A stretch of DNA of 64,000 nt. Source: Flavobacterium sp. NRK F7. Lineage in GTDB: Bacteria > Bacteroidota > Bacteroidia > Flavobacteriales > Flavobacteriaceae. The notes beneath the pieces are model-generated. The model saw nothing but the letters and a program-made list of their open reading frames with translations. It did no database searches and was not told the origin of the DNA. A program made the translations under genes and the position numbers. Below are positions 39,611-49,861 of this stretch, piece by piece. Each line of letters starts with the position of its first letter. Within the stretch, counting starts at the first letter, position 1. The DNA lies in assembly GCF_024054195.1 (NCBI RefSeq), contig NZ_JAMXLB010000001.1:310001-374000 (forward strand). Direction: 5' to 3'.

Positions 39611-42420
39611 AAAATAGGCTTACTTATAAAAGTTATTTCAGTTCCATTAATCGCTTCAATGGTGAGGTTGCCATCAATTTTATTGGCTCTTTTATGCATA
39701 TTTAATAATCCGTTTTTCCGTTTTAAAGTAGCACTATCAAACCCTTTTCCATTATCTGAAAAGATTATTTTTAGTTTGTTCTTTTTTGTTTTTATTTTCA
39801 AAACACAGTGAGTAGCTTCAGAATATTTTAAGGTATTTGTCATGGCTTCTTTAAACAACAATAAAAGTTGTCTCGACCAATAATAAGGCAATTTTATTGT
39901 TGTATTATCGATATTAATTTCAATATTGAATTCAATTTTAGTTGAAGCAAATAATTCTTCACCAAAATCTTTCAGATAAAAAATCAATTCGTTTAAATCG
40001 TCATTTTTACTATCGATACTCCAAATAAAATCTTTAATTCCAAAATACAGTTCTTGTGCATCTTTATTGATGCGTTCCAATTGTTTGAACCAATCTGTTT
40101 TTTTAAATTTTTCATCTTCTATTATCATCCCAGATAGCACGGTTATTCCTGCTAATTTATTTCCTAATTCATCATGAAAATCTTGTGCAACATTCTCTCT
40201 TACACTGCTTAACTCAGTTTGTAATATTTCATTTTTTAAAATAGTAGCTTGTAAAAATTGATTTCTTTTTTGAACATGTTTTAAGCGAATGTATATAACT
40301 CCAATAACTATAACTCCAGATAAAAATACAATTAACAACAAACTCCACGATTGCTTATACCAAGGAGCTTTAATATTTAAAGTGTATTTCTTTGAATATA
40401 CCCAATCCGAATTAAGCAACCTGCTTCTAAACTGAAGGGTATATTTCCCATATTGAAAATTCTTAAAATCCAATTCTGCTTCTGTCAGTTTTTGCCAATT
40501 TTCCTGATTTACTTTATACTCTTTTAAAACCTCAATCTTAGAAAAAGAAATAATATCAACATTAAAAATCAAACCTTTCTGTGTTACATTTATTTTTGGT
40601 TTTTCTCTAGATTGAAACTCATTTTGGTTATTTACCTTTAAAACCCCTTTATTCCCAATTATCCAAATGATATTATTTATGTCTTCGTACACTTTCTGTG
40701 TAAATGTCGAAACCTCTTTATCTTTATAAAAAAAGTTATAAAATGTATTATCCTTAAAAATCGAAAAACCTTTTTGAGTGGCTAACCAAATGACATTATG
40801 ATGATCAACACATAAAGAGTTTAGCCCTGCTTCTAATAACTCATTGCCTTTAGAATAATTTATAATTTTATTATTTTCTAATGTTAATAGCCCTTTTGAA
40901 GTAGCCATCCAAAGTGTATCATCAATAAAAGCAATATCTTTAATATCATTATTGGCGTAGTCTTTATTAGTTCCTAATAGCAATTTGAATGCATTAGTGT
41001 TCACATCGTAAATAAGCAATCCGTTTGTAGTTGCTATATATACTTTGTCGTCTTTTAAGAGAACCTTTCTTATTTTATTTTTAAGTAAATATTTTTTCTT
41101 TATTCCTTTAGATTCAATAGTAATATCATACTCAATAAAAGTGGTTCGAATTGCTTCGTTTGCAACGCTATCAGGTTTTTGATTCGTAATACATATGTTG
41201 TCAAAAATCTTAACTTCATGACTATCATTACTACTACTTCGTTTAAAAATTCTAATTTTTTTATTTTCATTGGAATTAGTTCCAAAACGCCATAACTCTT
41301 CATCAACAGTAATAGAATCTATATTTTGTGTTGTTTTGTCAATTTGAAAGAGTTTATGAGCTGCAATAAAATATACTTTTTTATGGCCTTCAAAAACATC
41401 GATGATATTTTCTGAAGTAATATTATGGTTTGCAATATAAACGTCTTCTTTAAAAATTTTAAATAAACCAGCTCCATACGTACTTACCCAAATATTCCCT
41501 TCAACATCTAAAAGAACATCACTTATTAATTGATTTTCAATAATTGTAGATGGAATTAATTGTTGTTTTTTAAGCTTCAAATCATAAATGAACAATTCTT
41601 CTTTTTTTGTTATTAAATTATAAAGTATCATGACTAAAACATCCTCTTTATAAATCGCTTTTTTGATGCGGCAATTTTGGTATGGGATTGACTCTATTCT
41701 TTTAATACCTTTATCCGTAAAGAAAACCATTTTATGTTGAAAAGTGGCAAAGTAGGAAGTGGCATCTATAGCTCCAAATCCAGTAATTTCATAATCATTT
41801 AAAAAGAGAAAATCTTTTTTTAAAGCTTCCTCCTCAAATTTATAAATTCCTTTGAAGGGTTTAACTTCGTTGAAATCACTGAAGAAATAAAGTTGGTCGT
41901 GAACAACTTCAAAATTAGGATAACAGTTTATAACATCAGGATTTTGTTTTTTGGGTTCAATAACAATACTCTGATTATTCAAAAAAATGAATTCCTTCCT
42001 TTTAGCATCATTATTCTGATAAAAAACATAATAAACACCTTTCGTAAAAAGGCCTTGATTAAACTTTTTAATTTTATTTAGCTTGAGTTTTTCACCTATA
42101 TTTATGAATCGATCTTCTGCTAAGAGTTGCATTCCTCCTCCCCAAGTAACCAAAGCCAAAGTATCTTTAGCATAAGTAGTAATATCAATAACATAATTCG
42201 AGAAAAGCCCGTCTTTAGATGTATAATTTTTAAAATAGGAACCATTAAATCTAGCTAATCCATCATCGGTACCAATCCAAATAAATCCGTTATGATCTTG
42301 CTCTAAACCATAGCACAAATCATGAGGCAAATTACTATTTAACGTATTGTATTGTTTGATTTTATATTGTGCTGAACTCCAAAAAAAGAAAAGCAGAAAA
42401 ACACCAAAGAATCGTTTCAC
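39607..42420 (-). CDS. Propeller-type sensor histidine kinase
   Basis: A 937-residue membrane kinase of the two-component-regulator-propeller type. A signal-anchor N terminus (GTG start at 42420; no better ATG) leads to about 600 residues of periplasmic beta-propeller repeats (e.g. GFIWIGTDDGLARFNG, NIWVSTYGAGLFKI, TLWMATSKGLLTL), a Y_Y_Y-like domain before WYKQSW, one TM helix at about 690-712, a HisKA_3 core with phospho-acceptor His749 (QDFHDELGNKLAGI) and an ATPase domain with DNGKGFD near the end. No receiver or HTH is fused, so it needs a partner; the LuxR-type regulator at 35875 is the best candidate. Ligand unknown. Confidence 0.93.
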   Translation of the reverse strand: MKRFFGVFLLFFFWSSAQYKIKQYNTLNSNLPHDLCYGLEQDHNGFIWIGTDDGLARFNGSYFKNYTSKDGLFSNYVIDITTYAKDTLALVTWGGGMQLLAEDRFINIGEKLKLNKIKKFNQGLFTKGVYYVFYQNNDAKRKEFIFLNNQSIVIEPKKQNPDVINCYPNFEVVHDQLYFFSDFNEVKPFKGIYKFEEEALKKDFLFLNDYEITGFGAIDATSYFATFQHKMVFFTDKGIKRIESIPYQNCRIKKAIYKEDVLVMILYNLITKKEELFIYDLKLKKQQLIPSTIIENQLISDVLLDVEGNIWVSTYGAGLFKIFKEDVYIANHNITSENIIDVFEGHKKVYFIAAHKLFQIDKTTQNIDSITVDEELWRFGTNSNENKKIRIFKRSSSNDSHEVKIFDNICITNQKPDSVANEAIRTTFIEYDITIESKGIKKKYLLKNKIRKVLLKDDKVYIATTNGLLIYDVNTNAFKLLLGTNKDYANNDIKDIAFIDDTLWMATSKGLLTLENNKIINYSKGNELLEAGLNSLCVDHHNVIWLATQKGFSIFKDNTFYNFFYKDKEVSTFTQKVYEDINNIIWIIGNKGVLKVNNQNEFQSREKPKINVTQKGLIFNVDIISFSKIEVLKEYKVNQENWQKLTEAELDFKNFQYGKYTLQFRSRLLNSDWVYSKKYTLNIKAPWYKQSWSLLLIVFLSGVIVIGVIYIRLKHVQKRNQFLQATILKNEILQTELSSVRENVAQDFHDELGNKLAGITVLSGMIIEDEKFKKTDWFKQLERINKDAQELYFGIKDFIWSIDSKNDDLNELIFYLKDFGEELFASTKIEFNIEINIDNTTIKLPYYWSRQLLLLFKEAMTNTLKYSEATHCVLKIKTKKNKLKIIFSDNGKGFDSATLKRKNGLLNMHKRANKIDGNLTIEAINGTEITFISKPIF

Positions 42421-42434
42421 TTTGAAAGCAGGCT

Positions 42435-43778
42435 TTAGTTAGGATTTCCCTCAATGATATTGTAGGTTTGAAGCGCTTTTCCATCGGTTAAAAGAGAAAC
42501 AAAATGACAAATATGCAGTAATTGATCATACACTCTTTCTTTAGGATGTAGAAAACGTTCGGGTAATAATTTTAAGACAATGGTATCGTAATTTGAGGCT
42601 TTGCCTTCAATGGTATTATGATAGGCCGTACAAAATTTATCCAATAAGGTGTTGATAATTTTATAACCAATGACTTCTTTTTGAACCACTTCACGACATT
42701 GGTACACATTTTTAATACTAATATTAATAATGTCTTTCATTTGAGCGATATACTGACTTTTGTCCATTAAAGAATACGGAAAATCGCCTTTTAAAATAGC
42801 TTCTTCATTGTCCATAAAAACGTTCACCGCATCGTTAATTAAACTTCCAATAGCCAAAGCTCTCAAATAACTGATACGATCTTCTTTTGTAGTCAATTGA
42901 TGGTATTTATTCGTATCAATGCCATTTTTAACCAATTTGATTAGGTATTCCAAAGCAAATTCTTCCTGAATTAAGCCTAAATTGATACCATCTTCAAAAT
43001 CGATAATCGTGTAACAAATATCATCGGCTGCTTCTACCAAATAAGCCAAAGGATGACGTTCAAAACCAATATCTTCTCCTGATTTATTAGGTATAAGCCC
43101 TAATTCTTGAGCAACATCGGTAAAGAAAACTTTATCTTGTTGAAAAAAACCGTATTTCTTATCACATATTTTTGAGGTGGGTTTTTTAGGCAAACTTTCC
43201 TTTGGGTATTTCATAAAAGCACCTAAAGTCGCATAGGAAATACGCAACGAACCTTCAATACCTTCTCTAGAAGTAGCTAAAACCGAAAAACCATTCGCAT
43301 TTCCTTCAAAATCGATTAAATCTTGCCATTCTTTATCGGATAGTTGCGCTTTAAAACGCAAACCGTTTCCTGTTTTAAAATACTCTCCAATGGCTTTTTC
43401 TCCCGAATGTCCAAAAGGTGGATTACCAATATCGTGTGCCAAAGCAGCCGCTGCTACTATAGCTCCAAAATCGTTCATTTGGTACCCCAATTCTTTCAAA
43501 TAGCCATGTTTTTCTAACACTTGTTTCCCAACCAAACGCCCTAAAGACCTTCCCACCACGGAAACCTCCAAACTATGAGTTAAACGATTGTGCACAAAAT
43601 CAGTTTTGGAAAGTGGAATGACTTGGGTTTTATCTTGCAAACTTCTAAAAGCAGCTGAAAAAATAATACGATCGTAATCGACTTCAAAACCCAAACGCGT
43701 ATCGTCTTGGTCTTTTCGCAGTCGTTTTGCTGTATCGCCTTGTCTTTTTAATGAAAGTAATTGTTCCCAGTGCATCAT
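42435..43778 (-). CDS. dgt: Deoxyguanosinetriphosphate triphosphohydrolase
   Basis: A 447-residue HD-domain dNTPase that cleaves dGTP to deoxyguanosine and triphosphate. Metal and substrate motifs are RLTHSLEVSVVGRSLG (about 65-80), the HD motif AHDIGNPPFGHSGE (about 114-127) and a later HPLAYLVEAADDICYTI. Length fits the long Dgt type. It lies 14 bp before the propeller kinase on the same strand and is close to nrdB-nrdA, another dNTP-pool gene set, with RDD and DUF genes between. Confidence 0.95.
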   Translation of the reverse strand: MMHWEQLLSLKRQGDTAKRLRKDQDDTRLGFEVDYDRIIFSAAFRSLQDKTQVIPLSKTDFVHNRLTHSLEVSVVGRSLGRLVGKQVLEKHGYLKELGYQMNDFGAIVAAAALAHDIGNPPFGHSGEKAIGEYFKTGNGLRFKAQLSDKEWQDLIDFEGNANGFSVLATSREGIEGSLRISYATLGAFMKYPKESLPKKPTSKICDKKYGFFQQDKVFFTDVAQELGLIPNKSGEDIGFERHPLAYLVEAADDICYTIIDFEDGINLGLIQEEFALEYLIKLVKNGIDTNKYHQLTTKEDRISYLRALAIGSLINDAVNVFMDNEEAILKGDFPYSLMDKSQYIAQMKDIINISIKNVYQCREVVQKEVIGYKIINTLLDKFCTAYHNTIEGKASNYDTIVLKLLPERFLHPKERVYDQLLHICHFVSLLTDGKALQTYNIIEGNPN

Positions 43779-43799
43779 TTGAGTGTAGAAGTTAATATT

Positions 43800-44312
43800 T
43801 TAATAGTTAGATTCTTTACCAATTTCAGAAAGTGATAATTGTGAATCTTTTATTTGGTTGTATTTCTTTATATCTACAACAACAGTATCTGTTAATGTAT
43901 CATGCCAACCCTTTGAATTGTCTCCAAAAAAAGAAAGGGGTTCTAAAGGAATAAAACGGCACAAAGTTCGTAATAAAATTTTATCCGCTTCAGGTTTAGT
44001 ACCGTCTCTCATAAGAACCTTTGTTCCCATAATGTATTTTCCTATTGTTCTTCCTGTAATGCTTTCCATAAAAATATAGTAAAGAGCAACGAGGAGTAAC
44101 TCATATAAAACTTCTTCCACTCTATTTAAATTATCTAACCACGATAAATAATCAGTATCATTTGTAAAATAGACTGCTAATCCTAAAATAACTCCAATAA
44201 CAAAAATGATTACAAATCTCATGATATAATCAATTAAAAATGTCAAAAACCGTTTTTGCTTAGTCGCTAACATGTCAGGAGTAATGTGAATTATCTGTTG
44301 TCTTGTATCCAT
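43800..44312 (-). CDS. RDD family membrane protein
   Basis: A 170-residue inner-membrane protein of the RDD family. The hallmark region TKQKRFLTFLIDYIMRFVII carries the Arg/Asp pair in the first membrane helix, with a second hydrophobic segment at about 70-90 and the conserved ESITGRTIGKYIMGTKVL followed by LLRTLCRFIPLEPLSFF. RDD proteins are linked to transport or ion exchange, but none of the motifs fixes a substrate. It lies 21 bp upstream of dgt on the same strand. Confidence 0.9.
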   Translation of the reverse strand: MDTRQQIIHITPDMLATKQKRFLTFLIDYIMRFVIIFVIGVILGLAVYFTNDTDYLSWLDNLNRVEEVLYELLLVALYYIFMESITGRTIGKYIMGTKVLMRDGTKPEADKILLRTLCRFIPLEPLSFFGDNSKGWHDTLTDTVVVDIKKYNQIKDSQLSLSEIGKESNY

Positions 44313-44326
44313 AATTATTTTACAAT

Positions 44327-44548
44327 TTAAGCTTTGTCTGCCAAAACGAAATCTTTCGTTTTTTTGGGATATTGATCATAACTAATATCACTTGGGTTTT
44401 CAATTACCGATTTAATGGTAATTTCATCTCCAATGGCAAACTTAGCTGTTGTATATTTATAATCTAATAAATATTCCCCACAGAAAAAATTCCCTTTTTC
44501 ATCTTGCTCAATTTTTCCAGTATAAATTCCTTTTTTCTCTTTTGACAT
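44327..44548 (-). CDS. Small hypothetical protein
   Basis: A 73-residue soluble protein with no signal peptide. It is predicted to be mostly beta: KGIYTGKIEQDEKGNFFCGEY, a strand pattern, then IGDEITIKSVIENPSDISYD and a basic tail. I do not recognise a family. It lies 14 bp upstream of the RDD gene on the same strand, so the two are probably co-transcribed, perhaps with dgt. Confidence 0.72.
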   Translation of the reverse strand: MSKEKKGIYTGKIEQDEKGNFFCGEYLLDYKYTTAKFAIGDEITIKSVIENPSDISYDQYPKKTKDFVLADKA

Positions 44549-44600
44549 GATTTTTTATTTGGTTCCAAAGGTACGAATTGAAATGCAATTCTACTTTACA

Positions 44601-44628
44601 AAAAACAGCCATCGTTTGATGACTGTTT
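44601..44628 (-). terminator. Terminator of nrdA
   Basis: An 11-bp stem with one wobble pair (on the minus strand AAACAGTCATC / GATGGCTGTTT), loop AAAC, then a T run. It lies 28 bp beyond the nrdA stop. Confidence 0.78.
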
Positions 44629-44655
44629 ATTTATTTTATAATTAGAAAATGTGTA

Positions 44656-47049
44656 TTAAGAACCACACATTTCGCAATCTTCTGGTCCTGCATTTTTAGA
44701 ACGCTCTAACATGGCTTTAAATTCAGCTGCTGTCATTTCTGGTTCTACTTCTACAGAAACAGGAACTGGTTGCTCTTTTTTATCATTATTTAAGGTAAAC
44801 TTAATCGCATCAACCGCCGCTTTGGTACGTAAATAATACATTCCTGTTTTTAAGCCGCTTTTCCAAGCATAGAAATGCATCGACGTTAATTTTGCCATGG
44901 TAGCACCTTCCATAAATAAGTTTAACGATTGTGACTGATCGATAAAATATCCTCTGTGACGTGACATATCGATAATATCTTTCATACTCATTTCCCAAAC
45001 GGTTTTATACAACTCTTTAATATCTTGAGGAATCACATCAATATTTTGAATCGAACCGTTGTTTCTCATGATTTCTTGTTTCAAACTTTCGTTCCATAAT
45101 CCAAGTGCTACTAAATCGTGTAATAAATGTTTGTTTACCACAATAAATTCACCTGATAATACTCTACGCGTGTAAATATTAGAAGTATACGGTTCGAAAG
45201 CCTCATTATTTCCTAAAATTTGAGACGTAGAAGCCGTAGGCATTGGTGCTAATAACAAAGAATTACGTACTCCATTTGCCATTACTTCTTTACGTAAAGA
45301 AGCCCAATCCCATCTTCCTGATAAATCCTCATCTTTTAAGCCCCACATGTTGTATTGGAACTCTCCTTTCGAAATTGGAGAACCTTCAAAAGTTGAATAC
45401 GGTCCTTCTTCTTTGGCTAATTCCATAGAAGCAGTTACGGCTGCAAAATAAATCGTTTCAAAAATTTCTTGATTTAATTTTTTAGCTTCGTCGCTTGTAA
45501 ATGGCATTCTTAACAAAATGAAAGCATCTGCTAAACCTTGCACCCCTAATCCTACTGGACGGTGACGCATGTTTGAGTTTTCTGCTTCTTTAACAGGATA
45601 GTAATTTCTATCAATAACTCGATTTAAATTTCGTGTAATTCTTTTGGTTACATCAAATAAGAATTGGTGATTGAATTTACCCTCTTCTACAAACATTGGT
45701 AATGAAATAGAAGCCAAATTACATACTGCAATTTCATCTTCAGAAGTATACTCTAAAATTTCAGTACATAAGTTAGACGAACGAATCGTTCCTAAATTCT
45801 TCTGATTTGATTTTCTATTTGCTGCATCTTTGTACAACATATAAGGCGTACCCGTTTCAATTTGAGATTCTAATATTTTCTCCCAAAGTTCACGTGCTTT
45901 AATGGTTTTTCTACCTTTACCTGCAGCTTCGTAAGACAAATATAAAGCATCAAATTCTTCACCATAGACATCATATAATCCTGGACATTCGTTAGGACAC
46001 ATTAATGTCCATTTTCCATCTTCTTCTACTCTTTTCATGAACAAATCACACATCCACATGGCATAGAATAAATCTCTAGCTCTCATTTCTTCTTTCCCGT
46101 GATTTTTCTTTAAATCTAAGAAATCAAAAATATCGGCATGCCATGGTTCTACATAGACTGCAAAACTTCCTTTTCTTTTTCCTCCACCTTGATCCACATA
46201 TCTTGCGGTGTCATTAAACACACGTAACATCGGTACAATTCCGTTTGAAGTTCCGTTTGTTCCACGAATGTACGAACCTGTAGCTCTCACGTTATGGATA
46301 GAAAGACCAATTCCTCCCGCCGATTGTGAAATTTTTGCCGTTTGTTTTAATGTATCATAAATACCATCAATACTGTCGTCTTTCATCGTTAATAAGAAAC
46401 AAGAAGACATTTGTGGTTTTGGTGTACCCGCGTTAAACAACGTTGGGGTTGCATGCGTAAAGAACTTTTTCGACATTAATTCGTAGGTTTCAATCGCTGC
46501 TTCAATATCATTTAAATGAATTCCAACAGACACACGCATTAACATATGTTGGGGTCTTTCAACAATCTTCCCGTTTATCTTTAATAAATACGAACGCTCT
46601 AAGGTTTTAAAACCAAAGTAATCGTAATTAAAATCGCGATTATAGATTATCGTAGAATCCAATCTTTCTGCATTTTCCATGATCACCTGATACACTTCAT
46701 CAGAAAGCAAAGGTGCTTCTTGATTGGTTCTAGGATTGATGTAATGGTACATCTCTGTCATGGTTTCAGAGAATGATTTTGTGGTATTTTTGTGTAAGTT
46801 AGAAACGGCAATACGCGCTGCCAATTGCGCATAATCTGGATGCGTAATAGTCATAGACGCTGCTGTTTCAGCGGCTAAATTATCTAATTCTGAAGTGGTA
46901 ACACCATCATATAGCCCTTCAATTACTCGCATAGCAACCTTTACAGGATCTACTAATTCATTCAGCTCATAGCATAAAAATCTAATTCTGTCCGTAATTT
47001 TATCAAACATTACAGGCTCTCTTCTTCCGTCTCTTTTTACTACATTCAT
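44656..47049 (-). CDS. nrdA: Ribonucleotide reductase class I alpha subunit
   Basis: A 797-residue class Ia large subunit that makes deoxyribonucleotides from NDPs. An N-terminal ATP cone is present ([20 protein letters not shown]), then catalytic barrel motifs: the reducible pair includes SSCFLL at about residue 217 and the NLCTEI cysteine at about 424, and [20 protein letters not shown] near 600. The C-terminal CEMCGS holds the mobile cysteine pair reduced by thioredoxin. It lies downstream of nrdB with an unusually long 310-bp spacer. Confidence 0.97.
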   Translation of the reverse strand: MNVVKRDGRREPVMFDKITDRIRFLCYELNELVDPVKVAMRVIEGLYDGVTTSELDNLAAETAASMTITHPDYAQLAARIAVSNLHKNTTKSFSETMTEMYHYINPRTNQEAPLLSDEVYQVIMENAERLDSTIIYNRDFNYDYFGFKTLERSYLLKINGKIVERPQHMLMRVSVGIHLNDIEAAIETYELMSKKFFTHATPTLFNAGTPKPQMSSCFLLTMKDDSIDGIYDTLKQTAKISQSAGGIGLSIHNVRATGSYIRGTNGTSNGIVPMLRVFNDTARYVDQGGGKRKGSFAVYVEPWHADIFDFLDLKKNHGKEEMRARDLFYAMWMCDLFMKRVEEDGKWTLMCPNECPGLYDVYGEEFDALYLSYEAAGKGRKTIKARELWEKILESQIETGTPYMLYKDAANRKSNQKNLGTIRSSNLCTEILEYTSEDEIAVCNLASISLPMFVEEGKFNHQFLFDVTKRITRNLNRVIDRNYYPVKEAENSNMRHRPVGLGVQGLADAFILLRMPFTSDEAKKLNQEIFETIYFAAVTASMELAKEEGPYSTFEGSPISKGEFQYNMWGLKDEDLSGRWDWASLRKEVMANGVRNSLLLAPMPTASTSQILGNNEAFEPYTSNIYTRRVLSGEFIVVNKHLLHDLVALGLWNESLKQEIMRNNGSIQNIDVIPQDIKELYKTVWEMSMKDIIDMSRHRGYFIDQSQSLNLFMEGATMAKLTSMHFYAWKSGLKTGMYYLRTKAAVDAIKFTLNNDKKEQPVPVSVEVEPEMTAAEFKAMLERSKNAGPEDCEMCGS

Positions 47050-47359
47050 ATTGTAACTTGTTTTATATAATGGTTATTAGCCAAAGCTTTGTTTTACTTC
47101 CTAGCTTTGTTAGAAGAAAACCTGTTTAAAAGGTTTGAATAGTTTGTTTTGTTCATTTTCTTTTATTAAAAATGACTACTCGAAACCAAAAGCATCGAGA
47201 AAGGTAACTCATTGAAACGAAAAATAAGAAAAGAAGGGGCGTTCTTATTTCAATTCTTTCGTTCCGAAAATTACATATTATTGTTGTAGGTAAACAATAG
47301 AATTATCGGTTTGTATCTTTATAAAGCGCTTAATTATTTAGAAACGCGCTTTGATCGTT
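47050..47359. other. nrdB-nrdA spacer with two hairpins
   Basis: A 310-bp gene-free region. An extended hairpin covers 47216-47263: inner stem AAATAAGAA (47222-47230) with TTCTTATTT (47242-47250), outer stem AACGAAA (47216-47222) with TTTCGTT (47257-47263). A second, AAAGCGC (47323-47329) with GCGCTTT (47346-47352), sits right after the nrdB stop. Neither ends in a convincing T run on the minus strand. I see no ORF here. Confidence 0.6.
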
Positions 47360-48337
47360 CTAAAAATCAGCGTCAAAACTAATTTTACCAGCTTCAGAAT
47401 CGTTATTCATAACACCGGCTTTTTGATATTCTGCCACACGTTTTTCAAAGAAATTAGTTTTCCCTTGAAGTGAAATCATATCCATAAAATCGAATGGATT
47501 AGAAGCGTTGTATACTCTATCACATCCTAATTCTACTAATAAACGATCGGTAACAAACTCTAAATATTGAGTCATTAAAGCCGCATTCATTCCAATTAAA
47601 CTTACGGGAAGTGACTCGGTAACAAACTCTCTTTCAATATTTAAAGCGTCCACTATAATTTCTTTAATTCTGTCTTTAGGAACTTTGTTCACTAAATGAT
47701 GATTATGTAAGTGAACTGCAAAATCACAATGTACGCCTTCATCACGTGAGATTAATTCGTTTGAAAAAGTTAACCCTGGCATTAAACCACGTTTTTTCAA
47801 CCAAAAAATAGAACAAAAAGCACCTGAGAAGAAAATCCCTTCTACAGCAGCAAAAGCGATTAATCGTTCTGCAAAAGAATCCGATTCAATCCACTTTAAT
47901 GCCCATTCCGCTTTTTTCTTAATCGCTGGAAACACTTCAATAGCATGAAATAGTTTGTCTTTTTCTACTTCATCTTTAACATACGTATCAATTAACAAAG
48001 AATAGGTTTCACTATGAATGTTTTCCATCATAATTTGGAATCCATAGAAAAATTTTGCCTCAGCATATTGCACTTCATTGACAAAGTTTTCTGCTAAATT
48101 TTCATTTACGATTCCATCTGAAGCAGCGAAAAATGCTAAAATATGTTTAATGAAATATTTTTCATCTTCATTTAATTTCGTATTCCAATCTGTAATATCT
48201 TGGTGTAAATCTATTTCTTCAGCAGTCCAAAAGCTGGCTTCCATTTTTTTATACCATTCCCAAATATCATGGTGTTTGATAGGAAAAATTACGAAACGAT
48301 CTTTATTTTCTTGTAATATGGGTTCTACTGCCGACAT
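47360..48337 (-). CDS. nrdB: Ribonucleotide reductase class I beta subunit
   Basis: A 325-residue small subunit carrying the di-iron/tyrosyl radical cofactor. Iron-ligand motifs are visible: [11 protein letters not shown] near residue 37, [13 protein letters not shown] near 108-120 (EEH-type ligands), and [17 protein letters not shown] near 190. The C terminus (GKISFDADF) has the aromatic tail that binds the large subunit. It precedes nrdA; a TAAGTTTG promoter element is at 48426-48433. Confidence 0.96.
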   Translation of the reverse strand: MSAVEPILQENKDRFVIFPIKHHDIWEWYKKMEASFWTAEEIDLHQDITDWNTKLNEDEKYFIKHILAFFAASDGIVNENLAENFVNEVQYAEAKFFYGFQIMMENIHSETYSLLIDTYVKDEVEKDKLFHAIEVFPAIKKKAEWALKWIESDSFAERLIAFAAVEGIFFSGAFCSIFWLKKRGLMPGLTFSNELISRDEGVHCDFAVHLHNHHLVNKVPKDRIKEIIVDALNIEREFVTESLPVSLIGMNAALMTQYLEFVTDRLLVELGCDRVYNASNPFDFMDMISLQGKTNFFEKRVAEYQKAGVMNNDSEAGKISFDADF

Positions 48338-48425
48338 AATTGTTTTGATTTAAACGTATTAGGTTATAGATTTTTGTCTGAATTAGAGTTTACAAAGTTT
48401 GCAATTTGAAACGAGAAATGAAAGC

Positions 48426-48433
48426 CAAACTTA
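48426..48433 (-). promoter_or_regulatory. Promoter -7 element of nrdB
   Basis: On the minus strand TAAGTTTG, a full TAnnTTTG match, about 90 bp upstream of the nrdB ATG. The nearest upstream TTG elements are at 13 or 24 bp, so the -33 box is uncertain. Confidence 0.45.
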
Positions 48434-48605
48434 TTCACAATTGAAGCAAGTTTTTAACAACGAGTAGAAATTTTCTTACTGAAAAAAATATTTTTAAAAC
48501 ATTGATTTATAGGTTTTTATCTTTTTAACAAACAACTGTTAAATAGTCGAAAACAGCAGTAAACACCTTTGCTAAGAAGTGTTTTTTAGAGATGAAAAAG
48601 GAAGC

Positions 48606-49172
48606 CTATTTTTTTAAATCTTGAGCTACTTTTTCTAATTCATCATACCATTGTTGTCCAAATTTACGAACCAACGCTTCTTTGACAAATTTATAAATAG
48701 GCACTTCTAATTCTTTTCCCAAAGAACAAGCATCCGAACAAATATGCCATTTATGGTAATTGACAGCCGCAAAATCAGAATAGTCTTTAACTCGAACTGG
48801 ATATAAATGACAAGAAACTGGTTTTTTCCAATCGATAACACCTTGATTGTAGGCTTGTTCAATACCGCACAATGCGATCTGTTTATCAAAAATAACATAG
48901 GCACAATCTCTACCTTCAATTAAAGTAGTCTCAAACTCGCCATCTTCACCTGTCACAAAAGTTCCTTGCGCTTCAATAGCTTGAATACCTTCTGGTCTTA
49001 AAAAAGGCTTCACTTTGGGATAAATTTCCTGAAGTATCTTCGTTTCAGCTTCATCCAATGGAGCTCCCGCATCGCCATCTACACAACAAGCGCCTTTACA
49101 TGCTGACAAATTGCAAACAAATTCTTTTTCTAAAATTTCTTCGGAAACTATGGTTTTATTTAACTGAAACAT
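48606..49172 (-). CDS. DUF3109 family cysteine-rich protein
   Basis: A 188-residue cytoplasmic protein of the DUF3109 family. Cysteines cluster as in YkgJ-like metal proteins: FVCNLSACKGACCVDGD near residue 18-34, DCAYVIF and ALCGIEQAYNQG in the middle, SCHLYPVRV, and HICSDACSLGK near 140. Such spacing suggests a metal or Fe-S site; the reaction is unknown. It is transcribed away from marC; the marC start is 90 bp from its own start. Confidence 0.9.
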   Translation of the reverse strand: MFQLNKTIVSEEILEKEFVCNLSACKGACCVDGDAGAPLDEAETKILQEIYPKVKPFLRPEGIQAIEAQGTFVTGEDGEFETTLIEGRDCAYVIFDKQIALCGIEQAYNQGVIDWKKPVSCHLYPVRVKDYSDFAAVNYHKWHICSDACSLGKELEVPIYKFVKEALVRKFGQQWYDELEKVAQDLKK

Positions 49173-49230
49173 ACTTGTATATATTATTCGGCAAAGATAA
49201 GTTTTTTGTATTCATAACACACATACTCTA

Positions 49231-49257
49231 TTTGTTTCTTACTTATTCCTATCTTTG
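49231..49257 (+). promoter_or_regulatory. Promoter of marC, possibly leaderless
   Basis: TTTG at 49231-49234 and TATCTTTG at 49250-49257, a full TAnnTTTG match. The ATG at 49262 begins only 5 bp after the element, about where transcription should start, so the mRNA may have almost no leader. Confidence 0.55.
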
Positions 49258-49261
49258 CAAA

Positions 49262-49849
49262 ATGAATTTAGCAGAACTTATTAATTGGAGAGATATCTTT
49301 ACAGTTAGCATGATTTTATTTGCTGTAATTGATATTATAGGCAGTATTCCGATTATTGTCGATTTACGAAGTAAAATTGGACATATTCAATCTGAAAAAG
49401 CCACTATTGTAGCAGCCATTATTATGATTGCTTTTCTTTTTTTAGGAGAAGAAATTTTAAAATTAATTGGAATAGATGCCAATTCATTTGCTGTTGCAGG
49501 TTCTTTTGTCCTTTTCTTTTTAGCTTTAGAAATGATATTAGGCATTCGTTTGTATAAAGAAGACAATCCTACTACAGCATCTATTGTTCCAATTGCTTTT
49601 CCCTTAATTGCTGGTGCAGGAACCATGACTACTTTACTATCTTTGCGTGCCGAATATGCCAAAATCAATATTATTATCGCCATTATCATCAATGTAGTTG
49701 TCGTCTATATCGTTTTAAAACTCTCAGGAAAAATTGAAAAAATACTTGGCCCAAACGGGTTAGGTATTATTCGTAAAATATTTGGCATCATTTTATTAGC
49801 GATATCTGTAAAATTATTTGGTGCCAATGTGAAACAATTATTTATATAA
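49262..49849 (+). CDS. MarC family integral membrane protein
   Basis: A 195-residue MarC/SNG1-family protein with six hydrophobic segments (VSMILFAVIDIIGSIPII, AAIIMIAFLFLGEEILKLIG and so on) and the conserved PIAFPLIAGAGTMTTLLSL. The ATG at 49262 starts MNLAELINWRDIFTV; a longer frame from 49058 overlaps the opposing DUF3109 gene and is not credible. MarC proteins were once linked to multiple antibiotic resistance but their activity is unproven. It is followed by a small two-TM protein gene after 12 bp. Confidence 0.92.
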   Translation: MNLAELINWRDIFTVSMILFAVIDIIGSIPIIVDLRSKIGHIQSEKATIVAAIIMIAFLFLGEEILKLIGIDANSFAVAGSFVLFFLALEMILGIRLYKEDNPTTASIVPIAFPLIAGAGTMTTLLSLRAEYAKINIIIAIIINVVVVYIVLKLSGKIEKILGPNGLGIIRKIFGIILLAISVKLFGANVKQLFI

Positions 49850-49861
49850 AAAAATAAGTTC

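Noticed and set aside
48565-48592. AAACAC/GTGTTT hairpin with T run on the plus strand
   Set aside because: No plus-strand gene ends there, and the minus-strand orientation lacks a T run, so it was not called a terminator.
49058-49261. N-terminal extension of MarC
   Set aside because: It is antisense to the DUF3109 gene and not typical of MarC; the promoter element at 49250-49257 also lies after it.
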